Shown piece after piece: positions 49,026 to 58,157 of a stretch of 64,000 bases of DNA (position 1 is the first letter of the stretch; each line of letters begins with the position of its first letter). Origin of the DNA: Roseicyclus salinarum (GTDB taxonomy: Bacteria; Pseudomonadota; Alphaproteobacteria; Rhodobacterales; Rhodobacteraceae); contig NZ_JARRSA010000014.1 in NCBI RefSeq assembly GCF_029624655.1, forward strand, positions 1 to 64,000, given 5' to 3'. The translations under genes were made by a program, and so were the position numbers. Under the pieces are notes generated by a model that was not told where the DNA came from, ran no database searches, and saw nothing but the letters and a program-made list of their open reading frames with translations.

Positions 49026-50201
49026 TCAGGGACGCTCGACGCAGAGCGCGACGCCCATGCCGCCGCCGATGCACAGCGTGGCGAGGCCCCGCTTCGCGCC
49101 GCGGCGCTGCATCTCGAACAGCAGCGTGTTGAGCACGCGCGCCCCGGAGGCGCCGATCGGGTGGCCGATGGCGATCGCCCCGCCGTTCACGTTCACGATC
49201 GCCGGATCCCAGCCCATGTCCTTGTTGACGGCGCAGGCCTGTGCCGCGAAGGCCTCGTTCGCCTCGACGAGGTCAAGGTCCTCGACCTTCCAGCCGGCTT
49301 TCGCCAGCGCCTTGCGCGACGCGTGGATGGGTCCGACGCCCATGATCGACGGATCGAGGCCCGCCGTCGCGTAGGACGCGATGCGCGCGAGCGGTTCGAT
49401 GCCGCGCTTCTCGGCCTCGTCCGCCGACATCAGCAGCGTGCCTGCCGCGCCGTCGTTCAGGCCGCTGGCGTTGGCGGCGGTGACCGAGCCGTCCTTGGTG
49501 AAGGCGGGCCGAAGCTTCTGCATCGCCTCGATCGTCGCGCCGTGGCGGATGTACTCGTCCGAATCGACGACGGTGTCGCCCTTGCGGGTCTTGATGGTGA
49601 CCGGGGTGATCTCGTCGGCGAAGCGGCCTTCCTTCTGCGCGGCCTCGGCCTTGTTCTGCGAGGCGACGGCGAACTCGTCCTGCTGCTCGCGGCTGATCTG
49701 CCACTTCTCGGCGACGTTCTCGGCCGTCTGGCCCATGTGGTAGCCGTTGAAGGCGTCCCACAGTCCGTCGCGGATCATCGTGTCGATGTATTTCAGGTCG
49801 CCCATCTTGTGGCCCTGCCGCAGGTTGGCGGCGTGGGGGCTCATGGACATGTTCTCCTGCCCGCCGGCGACGACGATCGAGGCGTCGCCCAGCATGATGT
49901 GCTGCGCGCCAAGCGCCACGGCGCGCAGGCCCGAGCCGCAGACCTGGTTGATGCTCCAGGCCGCGCTTTCCTGCGGGAGGCCTGCATTGATGTGCGCCTG
50001 ACGCGCCGGGTTCTGGCCCTGCGCGGCGGTCAGGACCTGCCCGAGAATCGTCTCCGAGACGTCGGCCTTGTCCACGCCCGCGCGTTCCACCAAGGCTTCG
50101 ATGACGATGCGTCCGAGCTCGTGCGCCGGCGTGTTCGCGAAGGAGCCGAGGAAGCTTCCGACGGGCGTGCGTGCTGCGCTGGCGATGACGACGTTGGTCA
50201 T
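49026..50201 (-). CDS. phaA: Acetyl-CoA acetyltransferase (beta-ketothiolase)
   Basis: Condenses two acetyl-CoA to acetoacetyl-CoA. The protein has 391 residues, with active-site Cys88 (NQVCGSG), His347 (GHPIGASG) and Cys377 (CIGGGMG). The ATG at 50201 matches the [15 protein letters not shown] start; the frame is open 42 codons upstream without thiolase-like sequence. First enzyme of PHB synthesis, with phaB next; the polymer synthase phaC is not in the window. Confidence 0.96.
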   Translation of the reverse strand: MTNVVIASAARTPVGSFLGSFANTPAHELGRIVIEALVERAGVDKADVSETILGQVLTAAQGQNPARQAHINAGLPQESAAWSINQVCGSGLRAVALGAQHIMLGDASIVVAGGQENMSMSPHAANLRQGHKMGDLKYIDTMIRDGLWDAFNGYHMGQTAENVAEKWQISREQQDEFAVASQNKAEAAQKEGRFADEITPVTIKTRKGDTVVDSDEYIRHGATIEAMQKLRPAFTKDGSVTAANASGLNDGAAGTLLMSADEAEKRGIEPLARIASYATAGLDPSIMGVGPIHASRKALAKAGWKVEDLDLVEANEAFAAQACAVNKDMGWDPAIVNVNGGAIAIGHPIGASGARVLNTLLFEMQRRGAKRGLATLCIGGGMGVALCVERP

Positions 50202-50240
50202 TGGGTCCCTTTCCCTTCTGTCGATCCCTGCCTGCCATCC

Positions 50241-50258
50241 GTGCCCCGTCTGGGGCAC
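50241..50258. repeat. Hairpin upstream of phaA
   Basis: GTGCCCC (50241-50247) and GGGGCAC (50252-50258) form a perfect seven-bp stem around GTCT, 40 bp before the phaA ATG in the 210-bp gap to the EAL gene. Leader hairpin or operator. Confidence 0.35.
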
Positions 50259-50411
50259 GCCCGCAATGGGCGAATGGGCTGGCTGGCACTCGCCCCGGTG
50301 ATACGCGGGGCAGGCGGTGCGACACAATGGACAGGGTGTCTCATGCGCGGAGGCTCGCGACCCGTGGCGCCCTTGCCGGGTCCGGGACGCCGTGCCGGGG
50401 CGGGGCCGTGA

Positions 50412-51326
50412 TCAGGCCTGGCGCATCTTCCTTTCGCCGTCGCCCTCGGCGACGCGCGGCTGCGAAAGCGACGGCGCCGCGAAGTAGTAGCCCTGCATGC
50501 AGTCGACGCCGGCGCGGGTGAGCCATTCGGCCTCGCCGCGGGTTTCGACAGCCTCCGAGACCACCAGCATGTCGAAGTGCCGGGCGAGCGAGATCAGCGC
50601 CTCGGTCAGGACCTGGTTGTCGGCGTCCTCGTGCACGGCGCGCGAGAACTGGCCGTCGATTTTCAGGATGTCGAAGCAGAACTGCTTGAGGTGGCGGAAC
50701 GCCGTGTAGCCAGCGCCGAAATCGTCCAGCGCGAAGGTCACGCCCTTGTCCTGAAGGTCCCGCATGAAGACCTGCACGATCTCGGGCATCTGCATGACGG
50801 AGGTTTCCGTGATCTCGAGGATCAGCCGTTCGATCGCCTCGGGGTGGCGGCGCACGAAGCGGTGCAGGATGTCCATCCATTTCGGATAGCCCACCGAGCG
50901 CGCGGACATGTTGATCGACAGGCGAAGGCCCGGATCGTCGCGCAGAGCACGAAGCCCCGCGAGAAGCGAGGCGCAGTCGATCCGGCGGCCGACGTCCCGC
51001 TCCTCGACCGCGGCCATGAAGTCGCCCGCGGGAATGATCCGGCCCGTTTCGTCGAAGATACGGATCAGACCCTCGTAGAAGGCGACGCCCGTCCCGTCGG
51101 CGCGGACGACGGGCTGGTAGGCCAGCACCGCGTCGCCCCGCGCGAGCGCCCGCTCGACCATGGCGAGGGTGCCGCGATCACGCTCGGCCACGGCGACCTC
51201 GAGAGGGCTTCCCAGTCCGGGTTCGGGGTGTCCTGCCTTGTCCTGCCCGTCATGCCCGTCATGCCCGTCATGCCGTGTTGCGTCCAACGCACCATCCTCC
51301 GCTCCGCCGCGATCGGTGGACTTCAT
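50412..51326 (-). CDS. EAL-domain protein (probable c-di-GMP phosphodiesterase or sensor)
   Basis: A 304-residue protein with an N-terminal low-complexity, His/Asp/Gly-rich stretch (about 1-45) and an EAL domain. The signature reads EGLIR (85-89) instead of EALxR; other key residues remain: INMSARS, LEITETS, ALDDFGAGYT with DD, LKIDGQFS (Lys) and SEAVETRGEAEWL (Glu). No GGDEF or sensory domain is present. Likely an active or weak phosphodiesterase; a binding-only role is possible. The start is ATG 51326, 67 bp from the divergent tag gene. Confidence 0.87.
   Translation of the reverse strand: MKSTDRGGAEDGALDATRHDGHDGHDGQDKAGHPEPGLGSPLEVAVAERDRGTLAMVERALARGDAVLAYQPVVRADGTGVAFYEGLIRIFDETGRIIPAGDFMAAVEERDVGRRIDCASLLAGLRALRDDPGLRLSINMSARSVGYPKWMDILHRFVRRHPEAIERLILEITETSVMQMPEIVQVFMRDLQDKGVTFALDDFGAGYTAFRHLKQFCFDILKIDGQFSRAVHEDADNQVLTEALISLARHFDMLVVSEAVETRGEAEWLTRAGVDCMQGYYFAAPSLSQPRVAEGDGERKMRQA
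51244..51270. repeat. Three 9-bp tandem repeats inside the EAL gene
   Basis: The unit TGCCCGTCA occurs three times (51244-51252, 51253-51261, 51262-51270) with a partial fourth; it encodes the repeated DGH of the N-terminal linker on the minus strand. The unit is a multiple of three, so copy change would keep the frame. Confidence 0.75.
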
Positions 51327-51393
51327 GGCGGCGAAGCCTTTAAGGATCTGTGAAAATACGCTTTTTGCTCCAATTGTCGAAAGGGCGGGCAGC

Positions 51394-51975
51394 ATGGACC
51401 GGAACTGGGAGGAGCGCTGCGGCTGGTGCGGGACCGACCCGCTCTATGTCGCCTATCACGACACCGAATGGGGCGTGCCCGAGCGCGACGGCCGCGCGCT
51501 GTGGGAAAAGCTGGTTCTGGACGGGTTCCAGGCCGGGCTGTCGTGGATCACCATCCTGCGCAAGCGCGAGGCGTTCCGCGCGGCCTTCGAAGGCTTCGAC
51601 CCCGAACGGATCGCGCGCTGGGACGAGGCCGACGTCGCACGGCTTCTGGGCGACAGCGGCATCGTGCGTCACCGCGGCAAGATCGAGGCGGCGATCGGCA
51701 ACGCCCAGGCCTTCCTGAAGATCGAGGAGCGCGAGGGCTTCGCCGCCTTCGTCTGGCGCTACGTCGATGGCGCGCCGTTGCAGAACCGCTGGGCCTCACT
51801 CGCCGAGGTGCCGCCGTCCACGGCCCTGTCAACGCGGATGTCGAAGGACCTTCGCGCCGCCGGCTTCCGCTTCTGCGGGCCGACGATCGTCTACGCGTGG
51901 ATGGAGGCCACCGGCGTGGTCAACGACCATCTCGTCGCCTGTCCGCGCCACGCCGAGGTCGCGGCGATGGCCTGA
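51394..51975 (+). CDS. tag: DNA-3-methyladenine glycosylase I
   Basis: Removes 3-methyladenine from alkylated DNA. The protein has 193 residues: CGWCGTDPLYVAYHDTEWGVP at 9-29 (zinc Cys9 and His22), ILRKREAFRAAFEGFDPERIA, and the C-terminal NDHLVACPRH with the second zinc His and Cys. The start is ATG 51394; the frame is open far upstream but only antisense to the EAL gene. Convergent with tlpA, six bp between stops. Confidence 0.95.
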   Translation: MDRNWEERCGWCGTDPLYVAYHDTEWGVPERDGRALWEKLVLDGFQAGLSWITILRKREAFRAAFEGFDPERIARWDEADVARLLGDSGIVRHRGKIEAAIGNAQAFLKIEEREGFAAFVWRYVDGAPLQNRWASLAEVPPSTALSTRMSKDLRAAGFRFCGPTIVYAWMEATGVVNDHLVACPRHAEVAAMA

Positions 51976-51981
51976 GGCGCC

Positions 51982-52527
51982 TCAGGACCCCGCGAGCAGG
52001 GCCTCGATCACCGCCACGGCCTCGGGGCTGTCCCAGTGCGCGTCGCCGCGAAGGCGCGCGATTTCCCGTCCCTCAGGGTCGAGGATGACGGTGATCGGAA
52101 GGCCGAAGACCCCCATCTCGCGCGCGATCTGCTGGTTGATGTCGCGGTATTGCTGAAGGTCGCTGACGCCCGTCTCCTCGAAGAAGCGCTGGATCGCCTG
52201 GGGCTGGTTGAACCCCGTGGCGAGCGTGACGACCGAGAAATCCTCGCCGCCCAGCCGCGCCTGCAGGTTCTGAAGCGACGGCATTTCCTCGCGGCAGGGC
52301 GCGCACCATGTGGCCCAGAAGTTCAGCAGCACCATCCGCCCGCGATAATCGGCAAGTGAGCCTTCGTCCCCGTCCACCCGCAGAAACGGCAGGTCCGAGG
52401 CGGGGCGGGGTTCCGCGTGGATCACGAGACCGCGCATCTCGCCGGTCAGAAGGCCGTCGAGATCCTGCGCATTTGCACCGGTTGCGAGCGCGAGGTAGAG
52501 GACGGACGCCAACACCATGCGGACCAT
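51982..52527 (-). CDS. tlpA: TlpA-like thiol:disulfide oxidoreductase
   Basis: Exported thioredoxin-fold protein, 181 residues, with signal peptide/anchor [16 protein letters not shown] (about 5-21) and the redox motif WCAPC at 74-78 in [13 protein letters not shown], plus [15 protein letters not shown] (cis-Pro). Such proteins reduce periplasmic thiols, for example in cytochrome c maturation. The start is ATG 52527 after CGGAGGAAA; only 27 bp separate it from divergent argH. Confidence 0.9.
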   Translation of the reverse strand: MVRMVLASVLYLALATGANAQDLDGLLTGEMRGLVIHAEPRPASDLPFLRVDGDEGSLADYRGRMVLLNFWATWCAPCREEMPSLQNLQARLGGEDFSVVTLATGFNQPQAIQRFFEETGVSDLQQYRDINQQIAREMGVFGLPITVILDPEGREIARLRGDAHWDSPEAVAVIEALLAGS

Positions 52528-52554
52528 CGATTTTCCTCCGAAAGGCAGCGCGAC

Positions 52555-53946
52555 ATGACCGAAACGGGTTCCAACACGATGTGGGGCGGGCGCTTCGCCG
52601 CCGGACCGGACGCGATCATGGAGGCGATCAACGCCTCGATCGGGTTCGACCGCCGCATGGCGCGCCAGGATATCGAGGGCTCCCGCGCCCATGCCGCCAT
52701 GCTGGCGGCCACGGGCATCCTCACGAATAACGATGCCGAGGCCATCCGGGAAGGGCTTCTCACGGTGTTGTCAGAGATCGAGGAGGAACGCTTCGTCTAT
52801 TCCTCGGCGCTGGAAGACATCCACATGAACGTCGAGGCACGCCTGAAGGAGATCGTGGGTGAGCCTGCCGGACGGCTGCACACCGCGCGCTCGCGCAACG
52901 ATCAGGTCGCGACGGACTTCCGCCTCTGGGTGCGCGGGCAGACCGATGCGGCCGTGACCGGTCTGGAGGCGCTTCAGCGCGCGCTTCTTTCGCAGGCCGA
53001 GGCCGGGGCCGACTGGGTCATGCCGGGCTTCACGCATCTCCAGACGGCGCAGCCTGTGACGTGGGGCCACCACATGATGGCCTATGTCGAGATGTTCGGG
53101 CGCGACGCCGCGCGCTTCCGCGACGCGCGGGCTCGGATGAACGAAAGCCCGCTGGGCGCCGCTGCGCTGGCGGGCACGTCCTTTCCCATCGACCGGGAGA
53201 TGACGGCGCAGGCGCTCGGGTTCGACCGGCCTTGCGCCAATTCGCTCGATGCCGTTTCGGACCGAGACTTCGCGCTGGAGTTCCTCGCCGCCGCCTCGAT
53301 CTGCGCGATGCACCTGTCGCGGATCGCGGAAGAGCTGGTGATCTGGACCTCGGCGCAGTTCCGTTTCGTGGCGCTGTCGGACCGGTTTTCCACCGGCTCC
53401 TCGATCATGCCGCAGAAGAAGAACCCCGACGCGGCCGAGCTGATCCGTGCCAAGATCGGGCGCATCTTCGGGGCGAACGTGGCGCTGATGACGGTGATGA
53501 AGGGCCTGCCGCTCGCCTATTCGAAGGACATGCAGGAGGACAAGGAACAGGTCTTCGACGCCGCCGACAACCTCATGCTCGCGCTGGCCGCGATGGAGGG
53601 GATGATCCGTGACATGCAGGCCAACGTGCCCGCCCTCGAGGCGGCGGCCGCGTCGGGCTTTTCCACCGCGACCGACCTCGCCGACTGGCTGGTGCGCGAA
53701 CTGGACATGCCGTTCCGCGACGCGCATCATGTGACCGGAACGTTGGTCGCCATGGCCGAAAAGCGCGGCTGCGACCTGCCGGACCTCACGCTCGAGGACA
53801 TGGCGTCGGTCGAGCCGCGGATCACCGGGGGTGTCTTCGACGTGCTCGGCGTGCGGAACTCGGTCGCGTCGCGCACCTCCTACGGAGGCACGGCGCCCGA
53901 ACAGGTGCGGGCCCAGATCGCCCGCTGGAAGGAGAAGCTGGCATGA
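52555..53946 (+). CDS. argH: Argininosuccinate lyase
   Basis: Last step of arginine synthesis: argininosuccinate to arginine and fumarate. The protein has 463 residues: [11 protein letters not shown] near the start, [34 protein letters not shown], and the signature [15 protein letters not shown] 52555 matches the family start. The stop overlaps a small lipoprotein gene (ATGA), the common alphaproteobacterial order; lysA, which usually comes next, is missing here. Confidence 0.96.
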   Translation: MTETGSNTMWGGRFAAGPDAIMEAINASIGFDRRMARQDIEGSRAHAAMLAATGILTNNDAEAIREGLLTVLSEIEEERFVYSSALEDIHMNVEARLKEIVGEPAGRLHTARSRNDQVATDFRLWVRGQTDAAVTGLEALQRALLSQAEAGADWVMPGFTHLQTAQPVTWGHHMMAYVEMFGRDAARFRDARARMNESPLGAAALAGTSFPIDREMTAQALGFDRPCANSLDAVSDRDFALEFLAAASICAMHLSRIAEELVIWTSAQFRFVALSDRFSTGSSIMPQKKNPDAAELIRAKIGRIFGANVALMTVMKGLPLAYSKDMQEDKEQVFDAADNLMLALAAMEGMIRDMQANVPALEAAAASGFSTATDLADWLVRELDMPFRDAHHVTGTLVAMAEKRGCDLPDLTLEDMASVEPRITGGVFDVLGVRNSVASRTSYGGTAPEQVRAQIARWKEKLA

Positions 53947-54146
53947 CGACGGACGCATCAGGCGCGGCACGGCTCGCACGCGGGATCACGGCGCTGGCCA
54001 CGGTTGCCGTGCTTTCCGCCTGTGGCGTGGACGGCGAACCCGAGGCCCCGACCCGCATGGGCGCGACGCCGGCCGCCGTGCTGCCGGGACAGGCGGACGA
54101 GGCCCGGTCCGCCACCTTTTTCGCAAGGCTGCCCAAAGCCGGTTGA
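53943..54146 (+). CDS. Small lipoprotein coupled to argH (LptM-like position)
   Basis: A 67-residue protein with a hydrophobic segment and lipobox LSAC (Cys near residue 27), followed by [11 protein letters not shown]. Small lipoproteins between argH and lysA are widespread; those of the LptM type help the LptDE assembly machine in E. coli. Here only position and lipobox support this, so the name is tentative. The start ATG overlaps argH (ATGA). Confidence 0.78.
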   Translation: MTTDASGAARLARGITALATVAVLSACGVDGEPEAPTRMGATPAAVLPGQADEARSATFFARLPKAG

Positions 54147-54171
54147 ACCGGCCCGATTTCGTGCTTACCGT
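54143..54171 (+). promoter_or_regulatory. Candidate greA promoter
   Basis: TTGAAC (54143-54148, across the lipoprotein stop), exact 17-bp spacer, TACCGT (54166-54171), about 55 bp before the greA ATG. Confidence 0.55.
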
Positions 54172-54225
54172 CTGCGTCTCAAGGCCGCGCTCGCGCGGTC
54201 GTGTCCTTTTTTACGACAGGCTGAC

Positions 54226-54693
54226 ATGGAAAAGATCCCGATGACCCCCGCGGGCCACAAGGCCCTGAACGAGGAGTTGAAGACGCTCAAGTCCGTCGAG
54301 CGGCCGGCCATCATCCGGGCGATCTCGGAGGCGCGCGAGCATGGCGACCTGTCCGAGAACGCCGAGTATCATTCCGCCAAGGAGAAGCAGTCCTTCATCG
54401 AGGGCCGCATCAAGGAGCTCGAGGGCATGATCGGCCTCGCGCACGTCATCGATCCCAAGACGCTGTCGGGCCCGATCAAGTTCGGCGCGACGGTCGTGCT
54501 GGTGGACGAAGACGACGCCGAGAAGACGTTCCAGATCGTCGGCGAGGCCGAGGCCAACATCGAGGCTGGCAGGCTGAACATCAACTCGCCGCTGGCCCGC
54601 GCCTTGATCGGCAAGGAGGAGGGCGATAGCGTCGAGGTGCGCACGCCCGGCGGCGCGAAGGACTACGAGATCGTCAGCATCTCCTACGTCTGA
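54226..54693 (+). CDS. greA: Transcription elongation factor GreA
   Basis: Rescues stalled RNA polymerase by stimulating transcript cleavage. The protein has 155 residues: an N-terminal coiled coil with the catalytic-tip region [21 protein letters not shown] (Asp/Glu) and a C-terminal globular domain ending [14 protein letters not shown]. The start is ATG 54226 ([10 protein letters not shown]). A plausible own promoter overlaps the previous stop. Confidence 0.97.
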   Translation: MEKIPMTPAGHKALNEELKTLKSVERPAIIRAISEAREHGDLSENAEYHSAKEKQSFIEGRIKELEGMIGLAHVIDPKTLSGPIKFGATVVLVDEDDAEKTFQIVGEAEANIEAGRLNINSPLARALIGKEEGDSVEVRTPGGAKDYEIVSISYV

Positions 54694-54735
54694 GCCCGCT
54701 CTGCCGCGCCTCAAGGACGGAAGGCCCCGCCGCCG

Positions 54736-55749
54736 ATGCCCGAAGACCGCAAGCCCTCGCCGCTCGAGCTTGGCCTTTACGCGCGGACGGCGCCCGAGCC
54801 TCGCGTGACCACGATCGAGATCGTGGCCGCGGCGCTGACCGTGGTCTGGCTCGTGACCGTGATCGCCTTCGGCTTCGGGGAGGACGGCGGCGGCACGGGC
54901 GGGTTCGCGCGCGCGATCCTCGCCGTGCTGGCGGTCCTCCTGCCCGTGGCCCTGATCTGGGTTGCCGCCGTGGCCGCGCGGACCGCGCGCGCGCTCCGGC
55001 AGGAGGCGGCGCGGCTTCAGGCGTCGGTGGACGCGATGCGCGTGGCCTTCGTCGAGCAGCAGCAGACCGCGACGCTGGACCTCAAGCCAGACCTTATGCG
55101 CAGGCTCGAGGACCTCGTGGCGGCCCAGGTCGCGACCGAGGAGGACGGGCAGCCCGCGACCTTCACCTCGCTGCGGGCGCTCGCCCCGCCCGAGACGCGC
55201 GCGGCGGTCGTGGTCACCGCGCCCGATCCAGAGGTGCCGCAGGCCACGCTCGCCTTCGCAGCGCCCGAACAGCGCGAGCCGATCTCGGTCGCCGACTTCA
55301 TCAAGGCAATGAACTTCCCCGAGAACGAGCACGACAAGGACGGCTTCCGCACCCTGCGCCGCGCGCTCGAGGATCCCTCGACGGAGCGGCTGGTGCGCGC
55401 CAGCCAGGATGTCCTTACGCTTCTGTCGCAGGACGGGATCTACATGGACGACCTCAGCCCCGACCGCGCCCGGCCAGAGGTCTGGCGGCGGTTCGCGCTG
55501 GGCGAGCGCGGCCGCGCGGTGGCGGCCCTTGGCGGGGTCTACGACCGGTCCTCGCTGGTGCTGGCGGCGGGGCGGATGAAGAAGGACCCGGTGTTCCGCG
55601 ACGCGGCGCACCATTTCCTGCGCCACTTCGACCGGACCTTCATGGAGTTCGAGAAGCACGCCTCGGACGAGGAGATCGCGCGCCTCGCCGACACGCGGAC
55701 CGCGCGCGCCTTCATGCTGCTCGGCCGGGTCACGGGGACCTTCGACTGA
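54736..55749 (+). CDS. Conserved-looking membrane protein of unknown function
   Basis: A 337-residue protein with two adjacent TM helices (about 26-46 and 58-80), a short charged helix with coiled-coil character (ARTARALRQEAARLQASVDAMRVA), then a soluble helical domain (about 180-330; ISVADFIKAMNFPENEHDKDGFRTLRRAL, FLRHFDRTFMEFEKHASDEE). Both ends appear cytoplasmic. I do not recognise the family. It follows greA by 42 bp. Codon use is like its neighbours. Confidence 0.78.
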   Translation: MPEDRKPSPLELGLYARTAPEPRVTTIEIVAAALTVVWLVTVIAFGFGEDGGGTGGFARAILAVLAVLLPVALIWVAAVAARTARALRQEAARLQASVDAMRVAFVEQQQTATLDLKPDLMRRLEDLVAAQVATEEDGQPATFTSLRALAPPETRAAVVVTAPDPEVPQATLAFAAPEQREPISVADFIKAMNFPENEHDKDGFRTLRRALEDPSTERLVRASQDVLTLLSQDGIYMDDLSPDRARPEVWRRFALGERGRAVAALGGVYDRSSLVLAAGRMKKDPVFRDAAHHFLRHFDRTFMEFEKHASDEEIARLADTRTARAFMLLGRVTGTFD

Positions 55750-55753
55750 GGCG

Positions 55754-56377
55754 TCAGCTGCGCGGCGGCCGCGCCCGGTAGACCGGCAGGCGCCATCCGA
55801 AGGCGAGCGATCCCGCCCGCAGCGCGAAGGTCACGGCGATGCAGGCGAGGACAGGCGCCACGTCCGCCCCGCTCAGGAGCGGTGCGGCGACCGCGGCCCC
55901 CGCCCCCGCAAGCGCCGCGGTGACGTAAAGCTCGCCCTGCTTCAGGACCAGCGGCACCTCGTTGGCCACGACGTCGCGCATCAGCCCACCGAAGGTGCCC
56001 GTGACGACGCCCATGACCAGCACGATGGGGGCCAACTGGCCAAGCTCGGCCGCCACGCTCACCCCCGCCGCGACGGCGATTGCGAGGGCCACCGCGTCCA
56101 GCCAGACAAGAACCTTCAGCCGGCTTTCAAGCAGATGCGCGGTGAAGAACACGATCAATGCCGCGGTGCAGGCGATGGCGAGCGGCGTTGGGTCCGCGAC
56201 CCAGAAGACAGTTTCGCGCCCGAGGAACAGGTCGCGCAGGGTGCCCCCGCCAACCGCGGTCAGCCCCGCGAGGAAGAAGAAGCCGATGATGTCGAGCTGC
56301 GCGCGCGACGCGGCCAGCGCGCCGGTCAGGGCGAAGACGAATGCCGCCGCGTAGTCGAGGGCGAGGGAGGCTGTCAT
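55754..56377 (-). CDS. Trimeric intracellular cation channel family protein (UPF0126)
   Basis: A 207-residue inner-membrane protein with about seven TM helices in two UPF0126 halves: [35 protein letters not shown] and [24 protein letters not shown], each with the GGG/RD signature. Bacterial relatives of the TRIC channels conduct cations; others call it YadS/YicG. ATG 56377 overlaps the rnhA stop (ATGA). Confidence 0.92.
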   Translation of the reverse strand: MTASLALDYAAAFVFALTGALAASRAQLDIIGFFFLAGLTAVGGGTLRDLFLGRETVFWVADPTPLAIACTAALIVFFTAHLLESRLKVLVWLDAVALAIAVAAGVSVAAELGQLAPIVLVMGVVTGTFGGLMRDVVANEVPLVLKQGELYVTAALAGAGAAVAAPLLSGADVAPVLACIAVTFALRAGSLAFGWRLPVYRARPPRS

Positions 56378-56823
56378 TTGAACGGTTTCATCCCCTCGCG
56401 GGCGAGCGCGTCGGCGCGCTCGTTCTCGGGGTGGCCGGCATGGCCCTTGACCCACTCCCACGTCACGTCATGGCGCGCCGCCGCCTCGTCGAGCCTGCGC
56501 CACAGGTCCTCGTTCTTGACGGGTTTCTTCGCCATCGTCTTCCAGCCGTTGCGTTTCCAGCTGTGAAGCCACGCGGTGATACCGCCCTTCACATAGGCGC
56601 TGTCGGTGACGACGGTGATGCGCGACGGTCGTTCCAGCGCCTCGAGCGCCCCGATGGCTGCCAGAAGCTCCATCCGGTTGTTGGTGGTCGCGGCCTCACC
56701 GCCCTTCAGCTCGCGCTCCTTCAGGACGGTGTCGCCGTCCTTTGCCTGAAGCAGGGCGCCCCAGCCGCCGGGGCCAGGATTGCCCGAACAGGCCCCGTCC
56801 GTGAATGCGAAGAGCTCAGGCAT
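56374..56823 (-). CDS. rnhA: Ribonuclease HI
   Basis: Cuts RNA in RNA-DNA hybrids. The protein has 149 residues, with the DEDD residues in place: Asp9 ([13 protein letters not shown]), Glu52 (RMELLA), Asp74 (VVTDSAYV) and the last Asp in NERADALA, plus the catalytic His in [12 protein letters not shown]. The start is ATG 56823 ([10 protein letters not shown]); the frame is open 29 codons upstream. Confidence 0.96.
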   Translation of the reverse strand: MPELFAFTDGACSGNPGPGGWGALLQAKDGDTVLKERELKGGEAATTNNRMELLAAIGALEALERPSRITVVTDSAYVKGGITAWLHSWKRNGWKTMAKKPVKNEDLWRRLDEAAARHDVTWEWVKGHAGHPENERADALAREGMKPFK

Positions 56824-56925
56824 GACGGCACGCCGTCGCGATGAGGGCATCGACGCCGCCTGCGCGCCTTGCGTCCCGGCCGGGACGGGCGCCGCGTGTC
56901 CTTGCCGCATGAAACCTGGCCCCCA

Positions 56926-57381
56926 TCACGCCCCCACGAAGCCCAGCGCCAGGCAGATCGCCACCACCGCCGTCAGCAGCAGGCGAAGCGACATCCACCA
57001 CGCCGGGGCAAGGCCCGCGCGCACGGCGGTCAGATCGATCGACAGCAGCGCCACGAACCCCGCGATCAGCGCGGCGAGGGAGGGGCCCGTCGCGCCGCTG
57101 GCGGCGAAGAAGGCCCAGATCGGCGGCAGCACCGACAGCGCGTAGAACAGGCCCGCGCGGCCTGCCTCGGCGCGGGTGCCGTAGCCCCAGATCACGCCGG
57201 CCATGAACGACAGGATGATCATGCCGTAGATCTGCAGGACGACGCCGCCGATGAACCTGCCGGGCAGGAGGCCCGACGCCGCGGCCGCAAGCGACGGCGA
57301 AAGGGACGTCGCCGCGCCCCACAGGAACGGGATCAGGCCGGCAAGGCCAAGCAGAAGCGGGGCTGCGGGAATGCGTGTCAT
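56926..57381 (-). CDS. DUF3429 domain membrane protein
   Basis: A 151-residue inner-membrane protein with about five hydrophobic helices. The stretch LQIYGMIILSFMAGVIWGYG is the DUF3429 hallmark. Function unknown. It sits between the LysE-type exporter gene and rnhA on the same strand. Confidence 0.88.
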   Translation of the reverse strand: MTRIPAAPLLLGLAGLIPFLWGAATSLSPSLAAAASGLLPGRFIGGVVLQIYGMIILSFMAGVIWGYGTRAEAGRAGLFYALSVLPPIWAFFAASGATGPSLAALIAGFVALLSIDLTAVRAGLAPAWWMSLRLLLTAVVAICLALGFVGA

Positions 57382-57423
57382 GGCCCCTGTCTGCCCCGGC
57401 GCGCGCGGGGCGGCAAGGCCCCC

Positions 57424-58038
57424 TCAGGCGCGTTCCAGCGCGAGCCGCCCGGCCAGCGCCGCGAAGGCCGCGGCGAATCCCCGGTTCAGCCAGCGCATGG
57501 CCCGGTCGCTGGCCAGAAGCCAGTCGCGCGCCGTGGCGGCGAAAAGACCGTAGAGGACGAAGACGGCGAAGGTCATCGCCATGAAGACGCCGCCCAGCAA
57601 CAGCGTCTCGCGCGTCACGGTGGCGGGCTCGCCCGACAGGAACGGCGTCAGGAGCGACAGGAAAAAGATCGAAAGCTTGGGGTTCAGGATGTTGATCAGC
57701 GCGCCGCGCCGCGCCGTGACCCAGCCCGCCTCGTCCTCGCGCCTTGGCTCCACCCGCATCGCGCCGCCGCCCTGCAGCGCGCTCCAGGCGAGCCAGAGAA
57801 GGTAGGCCACGCCGGCGAATTTCACGACGTTGAACGCGACGGCCGACGCGTGAAGGACGGCCGCGAGGCCCAGCGTGGCGGCCAGAAGATGCGGGACGAT
57901 CCCCAGGGTGCATCCCAGCGCGGCCCAGACCGACGCCCTGCGCCCGCGCCCAAGGCCGATGGCGAGCGTGTAGACCACGCCAGTCCCCGGCGCGATCACC
58001 ACGACGAAGGCCGTCAGCAGGAATTGAAGGCTTGGCAT
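57424..58038 (-). CDS. LysE/RhtB family amino acid exporter
   Basis: A 204-residue transporter with six TM helices. Seen: FVVVIAPGTGVVYTLAIGLGRGRRASVWAALGCTLGIVPH (LysE hallmark GPG-like loop here APGTG), LWLAWSALQGG and ALINILNPKLSIFFLSLLTPFL. Exports amino acids or derivatives; the substrate is not predictable. The start is ATG 58038. It lies 119 bp after ispH on the same strand. Confidence 0.92.
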   Translation of the reverse strand: MPSLQFLLTAFVVVIAPGTGVVYTLAIGLGRGRRASVWAALGCTLGIVPHLLAATLGLAAVLHASAVAFNVVKFAGVAYLLWLAWSALQGGGAMRVEPRREDEAGWVTARRGALINILNPKLSIFFLSLLTPFLSGEPATVTRETLLLGGVFMAMTFAVFVLYGLFAATARDWLLASDRAMRWLNRGFAAAFAALAGRLALERA

Positions 58039-58157
58039 GCTCGCGGTCTCCGGCAGGCGGCGGGCACGGCCCGCGGAAAGGCGATCGGTCCCGTCTGGCG
58101 CGTGATGCGGCGTCCTGCGGTCCCCCGGCGCGACGAGGCGCCCGGGCCGCCCGGGGG

